Part shown: positions 25,101-34,575 of the stretch, in pieces | How positions within the stretch are numbered: the first letter of the stretch is position 1 | How the letters are laid out: each line of letters opens with the position of its first letter | Assembly: GCA_910589415.1 (NCBI GenBank) | Contig: OU342630.1 | Coordinates: forward strand, 78,364,186-78,428,185 | Length of the DNA: 64,000 nt | Direction of reading: 5' to 3' | Origin: Malachius bipustulatus | Lineage: Eukaryota; Arthropoda; Insecta; Coleoptera; Melyridae | Notes under the pieces: model-generated | What the model saw: only the letters and a program-made list of their open reading frames with translations | What the model was told of the DNA's origin: nothing | Databases searched by the model: none | Translations under genes and position numbers: made by a program

Positions 25101-25814
25101 TTTGAATAATTTATAACATTTTTAATTTTTAATTAATCTCAAATTCTTTCAACGCCAATATCCCTCTTTTCATTTTGAAAAGGGTTTAATCAGACTTGGC
25201 TGTGATGACCTGAACCTTTTAACTTTTTATCAAACCTCATGAAACTTCCATCTCGGTCTCCATTTTAGGTGGATGTTGTACGATAGTTATCACTACTTAT
25301 ACAGTTGCTCTGTATAGTATGACAACTACTGTCTTGATGATAGGGGTAAGACCCACAACCCGTAGACAAGCTAGTAATTTATATGAAATTATACTGTTAA
25401 AAGCTGAAATTTCTGCCTTTTATTGACATATTGTAAAGTATAGTTTCACCAATCACACGAAAACTTAAATAGGTAGTATTGCATAATATGCGTCTTCAAC
25501 ATATTGGGTCATCATTGCGATTCAGTAGATTTAAATGGGTACACGTAATTTCAGGTTTTTGCAAGCATAAAAAAAATGTATGTAGCATTTTGCAGATCTT
25601 CAGCCGCCGATTTTATCGAGCTTAATGTGATCCGAATTTAGCAGTAAGTATTACAGGAAACGAGTTTCAGATCTCTTTCCAGAAATTGGATTTTGAAAGA
25701 GCGCATTAAGATGCTAGTCCTGAATGAAAAACCAATTAGTCCATCTTTTGATGTGGCATTTTGAGTAGAGTTCCTAATATCATCATACCTATTTACTTTA
25801 TGAGGATATTTTCT
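22166..25814. other. Unassigned non-coding stretch
   Basis: Long A+T-rich segment without supported genes, apart from the dispersed repeat at 22908-22955. The area 22980-23300 is somewhat GC-richer and could be host regulatory or exonic DNA, but no open frame or motif supports that. Confidence 0.5.
22908..22955 (+). repeat. Dispersed repeat shared with 45063-45110
   Basis: CGACTATTGAATAAAAC, then CATTATCC and CTGATTTCAGTTTAATA, recur in the same order at about 45063-45110, with weaker similarity continuing downstream in both copies (GCAT and CATGCATT/CACGCATT blocks). Family unknown. Confidence 0.6.
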
Positions 25815-26580
25815 TATACAAGATGTTTCTAATGATGTACCATTAATTAGAAGACGTCTAGATGAAGCCTAAATATTCGGAAAATTCAATTAATTCAAAC
25901 TTTTTTTTTTCGGAAATGTTTTTTAAACGAGATACAGGGAGATACAGATAAGTTCCCATTTACGATACTAGTTTTTATTTGATCTTTCTACAGAGTGTAC
26001 CAATAATTCTGATCCGAATTTTTGTATATCTACGGCTTTCTATTAATAACCCGTATTTGGAAAACTTCTGGATATGAACGAAGCACCCTGTGGTGTAGAA
26101 TCCGGGGTCCCAGAACACCTTTTTTCTTGTAAAAAAATAATAAAAATAAGAAATGTTAAAAACGCTACAATTGACTTTTTATCGAAATTTTTCAAGTTTT
26201 TTTTGTAGCAATTTTATCTAACATTTCGAAAGAACAATAAAATAAATATAAAACCACAGTTCAGAAATTTTTATGTACAAGAAAAAAGGTGTTCTGGGAC
26301 CATGGATTCTACGCCACTGGGTGCTTTGGTTTTACCCAGAATTTTTACAAATACGAGTTATTAAATAGAAAACATGAGGTACACAAAAGTTCAGAATTAT
26401 TGGTTCACACTGTAGAAAAAAACAATAAAAACCAGTTTCGTAAATGGACACTTAAAATACCCTGTATCCCCATTAAAGATAATTTTCGGAAAAAAATTTA
26501 ATAAAATGTTCTTAATATTTAAGCTTCATCAACATGCCCTCCAACTTAAGGTGCTTATTTAAAAAACACCCTGTGTATAA
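25815..26580. repeat. Foldback element, about 770 bp
   Basis: The left arm (about 25815-26155) and right arm (about 26230-26580) are reverse complements over most of their length with moderate divergence. The best-conserved block is CCCAGAACACC followed by a T-run near 26110-26130 and its mirror near 26283-26300. The outer right end reads AAAAACACCCTGTGTATAAC. A short A/T-rich loop separates the arms. No coding capacity; a 70-codon frame in the right arm is accidental. Confidence 0.8.
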
Positions 26581-26599
26581 CAAGAGATGTTTAATTAAT

Positions 26600-26920
26600 A
26601 AAAAATCTATTTTTTTTTCTTCAGGTCGTAGGTAATCACGCTTTATACAGGTATCCCTTTTTTTAAAGCTCACTGTGGGTTTCTCGTAAACGCTAAGAGA
26701 TGCAGGTTTAGTTAAACTAGAGAAAAGTGGCTCTATGTTATGGCCAACTTGAATCCGTGAAGACACAAAATATCCGTGACCCTTCCTGAAATATCCTGAA
26801 AAAACTGAAAAACTCCAATTTAATTTTTTATTTTTATGTTGTTTTCTCAATACCTTCTTTATTCTTTGAAGTTGCAGTTTGAAAGTTGACAAATTGACTA
26901 GTTTCGATTGTTTCGAATGC
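26600..26920 (-). repeat. Dispersed repeat, family shared with 51478-51670 and 54370-54560
   Basis: Characteristic blocks are TCTCGTAAACGCTAAGAGAT, ATGGCCA, AATATCCTGAAAAA and a G/C-poor tail. Related blocks occur at 54370-54560 in the opposite orientation (CTCTTAGCGTTTACGAGATA, GATGGCCACAA) and at about 51490-51600 (GGTAAACGCTAGATACA, AATATCCTGTAAAA). A 136-codon minus-strand frame overlaps but does not resemble a known protein and is not supported. Confidence 0.6.
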
Positions 26921-28039
26921 ATGATAGTAATTTTTTTCTTTTTATGAACGCCATATTGAATATTTTTTTTTGTAAAAAGTTCAAAAAATTATTCTCTTGA
27001 CAATACAGCTAATTATGAATATAATTGTTTTAATAGTATGTTAGATGTTTTTAAACAGTTTGCTGTAGCAGCCAAAACGTCAGATACAAGTGACAGTTTC
27101 CATTTCAATGACATGCAATATAAAGAAGCCACGGAATTTTGGATTTAATTAATTATGGTAACGTCATAATCAGTCACTCATTTTTTGTCACATTTACCAT
27201 CCACCATAATATTATGTATTTGAAAAAAAAAAGATAATTAGATGTACCGTTGTGCGCAGGATCATTTCCGTGCTTTTTTGGAGAAAAATCCAATATGGCG
27301 TCTAAAGGAAACCAAAAGGGGACTATTATATCTTCGCATCTAGTAGGCGAAAAAACAATCAAGTGACACCGATAAAAAACGCAGAATGTCGAGCAATTAT
27401 TTAAATACGTAAACTTCCAAATTTAAATAATAAAGGTGTTTTTGAGAAAATAAGAAATTTGAGTTTCCCAGTTTTTTTCAGGAAATTTCAGGAAAACTTT
27501 GTGTATGTAAAGAATTCTATTTAGTGAGTGTTGAGAGTTATTTGTGAGAAAGATTAAAGGTTAGCACTCTATAATCTGTATAACTTCAAGCTAAGAAAAA
27601 ATATTAATCAGCGTCAAATTATTTTTGGGATGAGCGAAAATATAAAAATAAATTTCTCTCAACTTTCTGAAAATGATACTCATCATTCTAAACGATCTTT
27701 TACTTATAATACCAGGATCAAACTTTCTTTAAACTTATAAATCTAAGTAGCCTTTCATTATACTTCAGAATCCTCTTCAACTGATACACTAGTGCTTAGG
27801 TATGATTTTGTTTCTAAAAAAAATTTAACGAAAATAAGAATTTTGAATGTACCAACTTATATTCTATTTCAGTATTTTTCTTAATTTTGAAGTTTTTTTT
27901 AGATATTTTTCTTAAAATACCTACACAGTGTCAATTTCTATACTTATTATCAGTTTATCATCGTATCATTGGGACAACAGCAAAACTTACCAAGAGATTT
28001 ACTCCTGGATTGTTTGCTCTTCTCGTGCTTCTGTCGAGT
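26921..28039. other. Unassigned non-coding stretch
   Basis: Very A+T-rich, with no recognised gene or repeat. Confidence 0.5.
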
Positions 28040-28320
28040 GACCAGAGTCAGTGTGTGTTGACGAGCGTCGTTGTTGGCGTCGGGACGCGGCCGGAGAGAC
28101 TGGAAGCCAACAGGTTGACAGCCGAGACAGCGACTGTACCCGGACCCGCTCCGGTCAATCTCCGGGCCGGCGGCTGCGCTCCGGGACCGGCAGCAACATG
28201 TGCCAAGCACCCGGTACTCCAGACTCCAGCCAGAGTTGCCATGTGATATAGGCTAGGATCAGCCTCGTTGGAGAATTCGAGAGCTCCAGGATTCACCTCG
28301 CTTCCTAAGTGGATCTGGTA
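28040..28320 (+). promoter_or_regulatory. Isolated GC- and CpG-rich island, possible first exon
   Basis: About 280 bp of sharply GC-rich, CpG-containing sequence stands alone in A+T-rich surroundings. At its left edge TCAGT (28048-28052) matches the arthropod initiator. At its right edge GGTAGGT (around 28317-28323) matches a splice donor. Both strands stay open for 60-120 codons here, but the translations (rich in Pro, Ala, Gly, Arg) match nothing I recognise, and base composition alone would keep frames open. It could be the 5' untranslated first exon of a host gene whose other exons lie outside the window, or a fragment of an unknown element. Strand is inferred only from these two weak signals. 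Confidence 0.35.
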
Positions 28321-29150
28321 GGTTTTTACTGGATGTTGTTAACGATGAAATTTCGATCGACGACGAGAGATCTTGCGAAAATATAGGGAGAAATGTGTAT
28401 ATCTGCACATGCAGTCAACAAGCCTTATTCTGCAAATTCTTAAGATGAACCTAATTAGATAGTGGTGTACTATTCTGTATTACACGGACCTACTTATACC
28501 TGGTTATTATGTAGGTATTGTATCCTAGCCTCGTAACCAAGGACCTGCACAATGGAAGCGATGCCAGGCCGATAAGGGTCAATTACCCGACGGTCTGCTA
28601 CAACACCTCGTGTGTTTGAGGGTTTGGTTTTGATTCATGACATGCAGTTAGCAGTAAGTGCTAAGCCTTGTACTTATTTCACAGATAACGTAACAATTTA
28701 ACCCATCTCTCGATAAACCAATAGAATGACAGTCAGTATTTCAAAAATAACGACCAAATAGAATCCTGATTTGGGTGGAAAATTGATGAAGGAGCAAATT
28801 TTAGAAAAAATACAATTGAATTGTTGGATTATTACGTCAGAATATTAAATGGCTTTTCAATTAATTTTTTTAATCTTTTTAAGCTTCCAACAAGTCGTGG
28901 GATGGTTTCTCGAATGACCTCTCACGCTAAAGCGTTCGTGGTCTTTCCAGAATCCAACAAGCACAGTAGGTAGGTGTACTGGAACCTTTGACCAGGAGCC
29001 AAAGTCCTAGGAAAGGGGGGGCAGGCTCACCTTTTTGAATTGTTCAATAGATATTAAAAATTAATGTATCTTTGTAGATAAGGTGAAAATGAATTTTAAG
29101 GAAAGATAACAGTAACAATATTATATTTATTTCTTATTTAATAAAAAGAG
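28321..29150. other. Unassigned non-coding stretch
   Basis: If the island upstream is a first exon this would be intron. No gene or repeat is recognised. Confidence 0.5.
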
Positions 29151-29625
29151 TATACAGGATGATTCTTATAATTTGAAACATTCAAATATCTCTAATAGTA
29201 ATCAATCTGCGGTAAAAAGTTTTCTATAAAAGTAGTTTTGTTCGATGGGGGACATTCTTCAAAAACAAAAACTACCCTGCAACCTCTCATCTCTTGCGAG
29301 GGAGTTAGGTAACTTTGAAATTTTAACTAACAACTCCTATTGATTATTTCAAATTCGTATTCAGTGAAAAAACATGCGCGAAAAGTGTTTCATGTAAGTC
29401 TTATGGTTTCTTTGTCATAGAAAACTAATTCGCAATAAAAAAAATTGGGCATTTATGTAAAATTCCCCACTCCCTCGCAAGGGAAGGGGGCTACAGGACG
29501 GTGTTTGTATTCAAACGATGTCCCTTGTCGAACAAAACCACTTTTGTAAAAAATATTTTTTCTCAGTGACGTTACTTTTCGAGATATTTGAATAATTCAA
29601 AGGTTGTAAGCATCAGTCAAGTATT
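29151..29625. repeat. Foldback element, about 475 bp
   Basis: The left arm from TATACAGGATGATTCTTATA (29151) is mirrored near 29603-29625. Further pairs are a TTTGTTCGATGGGGGACA block with its mirror near 29518-29535, and CTCGCGAGGGAG-type sequence (about 29297) with CCCTCGCAAGGG (about 29470). The arms are about 170 bp with clear divergence, so it is an old copy. Confidence 0.75.
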
Positions 29626-30172
29626 GGGAAATTACGTGACCTTAAATAATAAAAAAAAATTCGGCTGCGGCGCTGTTTCGTGTGAAACCTTCCTTCTCTT
29701 TTTGCATTCACCTCTTTTTTAAGATTCGCTCGCCTTATGCTATAATTTCCCGATCTACCATTAGGCCTCCCCTCTAGAATAAATAATCTTTGTCACATCC
29801 TTTCCAGTAGCTAAAGCGCTCGTAGTCATTCATCAGGATCCTTGCTTGGTATCTACAGTTCAATAATTTCCGAAAATTTCAAATCCACTATTTGTGCTAC
29901 TATTGACAATACAACTGTCAATACAATGTGACCTAAATCATGATAGTTTACAGTCAGAAAGGAAGACTAGTCCCTAATACCTATGCGAATTACGAATATA
30001 GAATGCTTACCGATTTCAATAGGCTACCTATAGAATATAGTCTTTGCAGTAGTAGATAGTACATAATCAGAGGACAGATCACAGGGAAAAATTTGGGGAA
30101 ATCATTTATTCAGGTAAATTTTCAGCAATCAAAAGCAGCTTAAAATTTCCAATACAGGTGTTCATTGAGGTT
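29626..30172. other. Unassigned non-coding stretch
   Basis: Nothing recognised, apart from weak similarity of 30110-30172 to the start of the following satellite. Confidence 0.45.
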
Positions 30173-30508
30173 TTTGAAAACTCTTAAAAGCTCTTAAAAA
30201 ATTCTCACAGCCTCATAGGTCCTTGAAATTTCGTACACATGTTCCTCTAGATGGCCTTCAGTGAATACGGATGACTTTTGTCCGCACCGTGCTTGGGTTG
30301 TCGTTAAAACGATCGATTTCGTTTATGACGAGGAAACGCTGATTGTAATTTTCAATAATTCTCAAAAAATTCTCCATGTAAATTCGTATAGATGCTCCTC
30401 GAGGTGGTCTTCGGTGGATACAAGAGACATTTGCCCGCACCGTCCTTGGGTGGCTGTTGAACAAAAAATCTATTGCAGTAGTGTCAAAGTAACTGTGACT
30501 GTAACAAT
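30173..30508 (+). repeat. Degenerate 165-bp satellite, two units
   Basis: Each unit runs roughly: AAAAATTCTCAAAAAATTCT, CCTCATAGCTCC, GAAATTTCGTACACATGTTC, CTCGAGGTGGCCTTCGGTGA, ATACAAGTGACC, GCCCGCACCGTCCTTGGGTG, then GTCGTTGAAAA and GAAACGCTGATTGTAAC. Units here cover about 30173-30352 and 30353-30508. They are well diverged. The same satellite continues at 30776-30925, 31884-32385 and 40250-40865, so insertions have cut a single old array into pieces. Confidence 0.8.
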
Positions 30509-30581
30509 AAAAGTTTTAATAGAGCCGTATTATGTATAATCATGAATATTAATTCTGAGCTTTACTCTTCAATAATAAAGA

Positions 30582-30745
30582 GCTTTTAATGGCAAACAAC
30601 ACACGCAACCATCTAGAGACTCCCGAAGCTGCAGACGGACATCATCGTAACCTCTAGATTTCATCTCGATGTGCTGCAGTGATGAGGTCATAAAGAGATC
30701 GAAACGGTCCGTCTGCAGCTTCGGAAGTCTCTAGAGCAATGGCCA
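30582..30745 (+). ncRNA. Degenerate hammerhead ribozyme relic with divergent inverted half-copy
   Basis: The plus strand at 30664-30727 lines up with the ribozyme of the 427-bp array. It has the same 5' helix I side (CTCGATGTGCTGCA), core GTGATGA at 30679-30685, a helix II of about 4 bp (GGTC/GATC) with a longer loop, GAAA at 30701-30704, helix III CGG/CCG, the GTC triplet at 30711-30713, and the helix I partner TGCAGCTTCGG. The core should read CTGATGA: the invariant C3 is G, which should abolish cleavage. To the left, 30582-30640 is a minus-strand copy of the 3' part of the same motif plus downstream unit sequence (homologous to the ATGGCTCTGTGTGTCAG block of the array units). The relic therefore has the same divergent arrangement as the main array. 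Confidence 0.75.
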
Positions 30746-30775
30746 GAATTAATTTTCATGATTGTGATAGTAACA

Positions 30776-30925
30776 TTCAAAAATTCTCAAAAAAACATCC
30801 CAATCTTGTAGCTCTGTGAAATTTTACCCATGTTCCTTGAGGTGGCCTTCGGTAAACACAAGTGATACCTGCCCGCACCGACGGGAATGGTCGTTGGAAA
30901 AATATATTTTCCTACGACCACTATA
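30776..30925 (+). repeat. Degenerate 165-bp satellite, one unit
   Basis: Contains the AAAATTCTCAAAAAAAC, GAGGTGGCCTTCGGTAAACA, CTGCCCGCACCG and GGTCGTTGGAAAA blocks in the satellite order. Its right edge merges with one end of the 30907-31772 interval. Confidence 0.75.
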
Positions 30926-31772
30926 CAAAACACTACTTTGCGCATCGTTTTTTGTGCGCAAACTAGCAGATTTCTCACGTATCCAAAACTGTGCGACAAA
31001 GTGACATAAGGCATAGCGAAAAATCGTTTCCGTACTGTTTTAATGTAAAGATGGGCGGTAACTGAGAACTCAACTGTTACTTATTGTTAATGGAATAACT
31101 ATTCATTTAAAGCTTCAAGGTAATAAAATAAACACAAATGGGATAACATAGCACCCGACAAGACTATAAAATATACTCATTATTCTCTTGTGGCAGTAAT
31201 TATTAAAATTTACGAGTTGATCGCTAATAACAGCATTGCGTAGCGTTCAAATCAAATTCACGAACGTGAAAACTCGCACACCTCTAACTTCAATCCACGA
31301 CTGCGCCTGCGTTGTGTGGAAGTTGCATATCTACCACGTCTCCAGGCTCCACGTCATGCACTTTATTTTTAGTTTAGATACGGAGTCTAATAATAAATAA
31401 TAATAATATTGTCGGTAGAATTCAATGATTTAACAGTATATAATAGTAATATTAAAAAGTCATTGGTAGAATAATTGAAAATAATACCTAGGTAGTCTGA
31501 AAAAATAAATTTTAGTTACCTACCATTATAATGGATTCTGATTCCTTTGAATTTGAAGCAGAAAATACACCACCTGCTGAAGTCAGAAAACAAGCAGGTT
31601 TGTGTTCTTTGAATTTGCTACCTATAGTTTCGAGAGAAAAATACGAATCTGCTTATAAACATTTCATAAATTGGAGAAAAGGTCATAGAAAAAGCAAAGC
31701 ATTGTCAGAAAAAATAATTTATGTGTTAAATTTGTTAAATAATTAATCTGTTAAATTGTGGTCGTAGGAAAA
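30907..31772. mobile_element. Interval with 15-bp inverted ends carrying a Crypton-like fragment
   Basis: TTTTCCTACGACCAC at 30907-30921 is an exact reverse complement of GTGGTCGTAGGAAAA at 31758-31772. The interval breaks the 165-bp satellite and contains the 71-codon recombinase-like frame at 31531-31746. The satellite unit itself contains GGTCGTTGGAAAA, so the apparent inverted ends could partly come from satellite sequence instead of a true transposon terminus. No target duplication was identified. Confidence 0.4.
31531..31746 (+). pseudogene. Crypton-like / tyrosine-recombinase-like N-terminal fragment
   Basis: This is a 71-codon frame with a real ATG. After an acidic start it reads LNLLPIVSREKYESAYKHF and INWRKGHRKSKALSEKIIYV. 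That pattern (LLPxxSxxKYExxYxxFxxWR followed by a SEK/SEN stretch) is characteristic of the N-terminal core-binding region of insect Crypton-like and related tyrosine-recombinase proteins. It stops where the family normally continues into YFxxLS and the catalytic domain, so the R-H-R-Y catalytic residues are absent. It is followed by a hairpin (31785-31835). I read it as a truncated element gene; a short captured domain is the alternative. Recognition is from memory of the motif, not a search. Confidence 0.5.
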
Positions 31773-31784
31773 GTACTGTGTGTA

Positions 31785-31835
31785 GCACGTGCGGAAAAGA
31801 AATTTCACACTCGTGAGAAATTTTCTCTTTTCCGC
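31785..31835. repeat. Perfect-stem-like hairpin after the Crypton-like frame
   Basis: GTGCGGAAAAGAAATTTC pairs with the reverse complement segment ending TCTTTTCCGCAC, around a loop of a few bases, with one or two bulges. It could be a remnant terminus or a foldback scar. Confidence 0.6.
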
Positions 31836-31883
31836 ACTTGTTTCACAATATACTATTCAGTCATGGCAAGAAAACGATTATTG

Positions 31884-32385
31884 TAACATTCATTAATCCT
31901 AAAAAAATCTTCTCAACCTCGTAGATCCCTAAAATTTCTTATACTTGTTTCTCGAGGTGGTCTTTGGTGAAATCAAGTGACCCCTGCCCACACCGTCCTT
32001 GAATGGTCGTTAAAAAAGCTATTCGCCATATAAAAAAAGCTATTTCGATCACGCGGATTAAACTGTGATTGTAACTTCAATCAAAGAATCAAAAATACTC
32101 CAAAAATACTCCCAACCCCAAAAATGTTCCTCGACGCGGCCTTCGATAAACACAAGTGATACGTTCCTCCACAGACATGAACGAGCGTTGAAAAACCTAT
32201 TTCAGTCGTGACATGTAAACGATGATTGTAACATTCAAAAATTCTCAAAGTTATTCCCAATCTCATAGTCCCGTGAAATTTGGTACTCGGGTGACCGTTA
32301 AAAGATCGGTTTCGGTCGAAGAAACTGTAATTGTATAACTCTCAAAATATCCTATCAACCTCGTAGCTCCTCGAGGTGGCCTTTT
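31884..32385 (+). repeat. Degenerate 165-bp satellite, about three units
   Basis: Units begin near 31884, 32076 and 32230. The third is shortened, and a fourth starts at 32340 and is cut at 32385 within the GAGGTGGCCTT block. The missing continuation (GAATACAAGTGACCCC) resumes at about 40257, so the array was split here. Confidence 0.75.
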
Positions 32386-32415
32386 AGTGTATTTTTTTAA
32401 CAAAAAAATACACTA
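32385..32415. repeat. Hairpin at the left edge of the large insertion
   Basis: TAGTGTATTTTTTT and AAAAAAATACACTA are perfect 14-bp inverted arms around about 3 bases. The right arm overlaps AAAAATACACTATT (32404-32417), which recurs directly at 40218-40231 at the other edge of the inserted block. Confidence 0.8.
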
Positions 32416-32520
32416 TTGAGGACGACATCACTTTTCGAAAATCACCCAAACTCATCAAATGTCCACCGATCATGACCCCCAGATCACGAAAAAGTGGTTT
32501 TCCAAAATTCACCTGCCCAC

Positions 32521-32541
32521 GATATATATATATATATATAT
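32521..32541. repeat. (TA)n at the left edge of the hammerhead array
   Basis: Ten TA units abut the first array unit, mirrored by (TA)n at the right edge (38566-38595). Confidence 0.9.
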
Positions 32542-32663
32542 TTAATAATAATGATGATGTTAATGAGCGCAAAGAATTAAAAATTCAAAATAAAATTTAA
32601 CGGGCATATCGCTCTAACCTAGGGCTTCCTGAGGCAGACCTGACACACAGAGCCATCCAGTCA

Positions 32664-32725
32664 TCTCGAAGCTGCAGACAACGTTGTTTCGGTCTCTTAG
32701 ACCTCATCAGTACAGCACATCGAGA
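32664..32725 (-). ncRNA. Type I hammerhead ribozyme, left block copy 1
   Basis: Minus-strand ribozyme. The core box CTGATGA is the complement of 32704-32710. Cleavage is predicted after the C opposite 32677. Confidence 0.92.
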
Positions 32726-33091
32726 AATAACTAGAGGATGCATGCCAGGCCAGCACAGGAAGCCAACTATATGAATAAAGAGGTGACACGGAACTCCGTG
32801 ACCTCAATAGTTGGTTGCCATCTACCGACGGAGACAAGAACTAAACGGCAGCACGCTACCAGCTTTGTGTCCATCAGGAATAGGCAGCCCACAGTTCGGG
32901 GCATTACCATCCGTCGGGCGGTGCTGGTTAGCTACCGATAGATGTCTCTCGCCAAAGCCCATGGTTATTACAATAATAATGATGATGTTAATGAGCGCAA
33001 AGAATTAAAAATTCAAAATAAAATTTAACGGGCATATCGCTCTAACCTAGGGCTTCCTGAGGCAGACCTGACACACAGAGCCATCCAGTCA

Positions 33092-33153
33092 TCTCGAAGC
33101 TGCAGACAACGTTGTTTCGGTCTCTTAGACCTCATCAGTACAGCACATCGAGA
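33092..33153 (-). ncRNA. Type I hammerhead ribozyme, left block copy 2
   Basis: Identical to copy 1, 428 bp away. Core box is the complement of 33132-33138. Confidence 0.92.
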
Positions 33154-33519
33154 AATAACTAGAGGATGCATGCCAGGCCAGCACAGGAAGCCAACTATAT
33201 GAATAAAGAGGTGACACGGAACTCCGTGACCTCAATAGTTGGTTGCCATCTACCGACGGAGACAAGAACTAAACGGCAGCACGCTACCAGCTTTGTGTCC
33301 ATCAGGAATAGGCAGCCCACAGTTCGGGGCATTACCATCCGTCGGGCGGTGCTGGTTAGCTACCGATAGATGTCTCTCGCCAAAGCCCATGGTTATTACA
33401 ATAATAATGATGATGTTAATGAGCGCAAAGAATTAAAAATTCAAAATAAAATTTAACGGGCATATCGCTCTAACCTAGGGCTTCCTGAGGCAGACCTGAC
33501 ACACAGAGCCATCCAGTCA

Positions 33520-33581
33520 TCTCGAAGCTGCAGACAACGTTGTTTCGGTCTCTTAGACCTCATCAGTACAGCACATCGAGA
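33520..33581 (-). ncRNA. Type I hammerhead ribozyme, left block copy 3
   Basis: A complete motif whose outer helix I ends exactly at the inversion junction (33581). Core box is the complement of 33560-33566. Confidence 0.92.
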
Positions 33582-33632
33582 AAGCTGGTAGCGTGCTGCC
33601 GTTTAGTTCTTGTCTCCGTCGGTAGATGGCAA

Positions 33633-33684
33633 CCAACTATTGAGGTCACGGAGTTCCGTGTCACCTCTTTATTCATATAGTTGG
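33633..33684 (+). ncRNA. Conserved hairpin within the array unit (first full example)
   Basis: An outer stem of 8 bp (CCAACTAT/ATAGTTGG) and an inner stem GAGGT-CACGGA/TCCGTG-TCACCTC with a 2-base bulge and a short loop. It is repeated every 427 bp. It could help an RNA monomer fold into the rod shape typical of ribozyme-bearing circular RNAs. Function is inferred. Confidence 0.6.
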
Positions 33685-33721
33685 CTTCCTGTGCTGGCCT
33701 GGCATGCATCCTCTAGTTATT

Positions 33722-33783
33722 TCTCGATGTGCTGTACTGATGAGGTCTAAGAGACCGAAACAACGTTGTCTGCAGCTTCGAGA
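33722..33783 (+). ncRNA. Type I hammerhead self-cleaving ribozyme, right block copy 1 (reference copy)
   Basis: All invariant positions of the hammerhead are present. Helix I has two parts: outer TCTCGA (33722-33727) with TCGAGA (33778-33783), an internal loop TGT/T, then GCTGTA (33731-33736) with TGCAGC (33771-33776). The core box CTGATGA is at 33737-33743. Helix II is GGTCT/AGACC (33744-33748, 33752-33756) with loop AAG, and its first pair is the required G-C. The GAAA box is at 33757-33760. Helix III is very short: A-U, C-G and A-U with loop ACGT. The cleavage triplet GTC is at 33768-33770, cutting after 33770. The segment CAACGTTG is self-complementary, so two molecules could pair helix III and act as a dimer, as known for short-helix-III hammerheads of animal satellites. 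Known relatives occur in newt, schistosome and cave-cricket satellites, Penelope-like elements and retrozymes. Activity is predicted, not shown. Confidence 0.93.
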
Positions 33784-34148
33784 TGACTGGATGGCTCTGT
33801 GTGTCAGGTCTGCCTCAGGAAGCCCTAGGTTAGAGCGATATGCCCGTTAAATTTATTTTGAATTTTTAATTCTTTGCGCTCATTAACATCATCATTATTA
33901 TTGTAATAACCATGGGCTTTGGCGAGAGACATCTATCGGTAGCTAACCAGCACCGCCCGACGGATGGTAATGCCCCGAATTGTGGGCTGCCTATTCCCGA
34001 TGGACACAAAGCTGGTAGCGTGCTGCCGTTTAGTTCTTGTCTCCGTCGGTAGATGGCAACCAACTATTGAGGTCACGGAGTTCCGTGTCACCTCTTTATT
34101 CATATAGTTGGCTTCCTGTGCTGGCCTGGCATGCATCCTCTAGTTATT

Positions 34149-34210
34149 TCTCGATGTGCTGTACTGATGAGGTCTAAGAGACCGAAACAACGTTGTCTGC
34201 AGCTTCGAGA
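34149..34210 (+). ncRNA. Type I hammerhead ribozyme, right block copy 2
   Basis: Same sequence as the reference copy. Predicted cleavage after 34197, giving a 427-nt monomer from 33771. Confidence 0.92.
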
Positions 34211-34575
34211 TGACTGGATGGCTCTGTGTGTCAGGTCTGCCTCAGGAAGCCCTAGGTTAGAGCGATATGCCCGTTAAATTTATTTTGAATTTTTAATTCT
34301 TTGCGCTCATTAACATCATCATTATTATTGTAATAACCATGGGCTTTGGCGAGAGACATCTATCGGTAGCTAACCAGCACCGCCCGACGGATGGTAATGC
34401 CCCGAATTGTGGGCTGCCTATTCCCGATGGACACAAAGCTGGTAGCGTGCTGCCGTTTAGTTCTTGTCTCCGTCGGTAGATGGCAACCAACTATTGAGGT
34501 CACGGAGTTCCGTGTCACCTCTTTATTCATATAGTTGGCTTCCTGTGCTGGCCTGGCATGCATCCTCTAGTTATT

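Larger units (their letters stand above)
32544..33583 (-). repeat. Hammerhead satellite, left block (2.4 units of 428 bp, ribozyme on minus strand)
   Basis: Two complete 428-bp units and a partial third, head to tail. Strand is given by ribozyme sense. The units are identical to each other as far as can be read. Compared with the right block they carry an extra A in the ATAAAATTT run and two substitutions (CATCAGGAA for CATCGGGAA, ACAGTTCGG for ACAATTCGG). The block ends at 33581-33583, in an AAA shared with the opposite block. The 65- and 67-codon frames repeated in each unit lie opposite or out of register with the ribozyme. The two block-specific substitutions change amino acids, so there is no sign of protein selection. 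Unit identity with the right block is otherwise complete. Confidence 0.97.

Noticed and set aside
26512..26922. 136-codon minus-strand frame as a gene
   Set aside because: It spans the edge of a foldback element and a dispersed repeat, and its translation matches no family I recognise.
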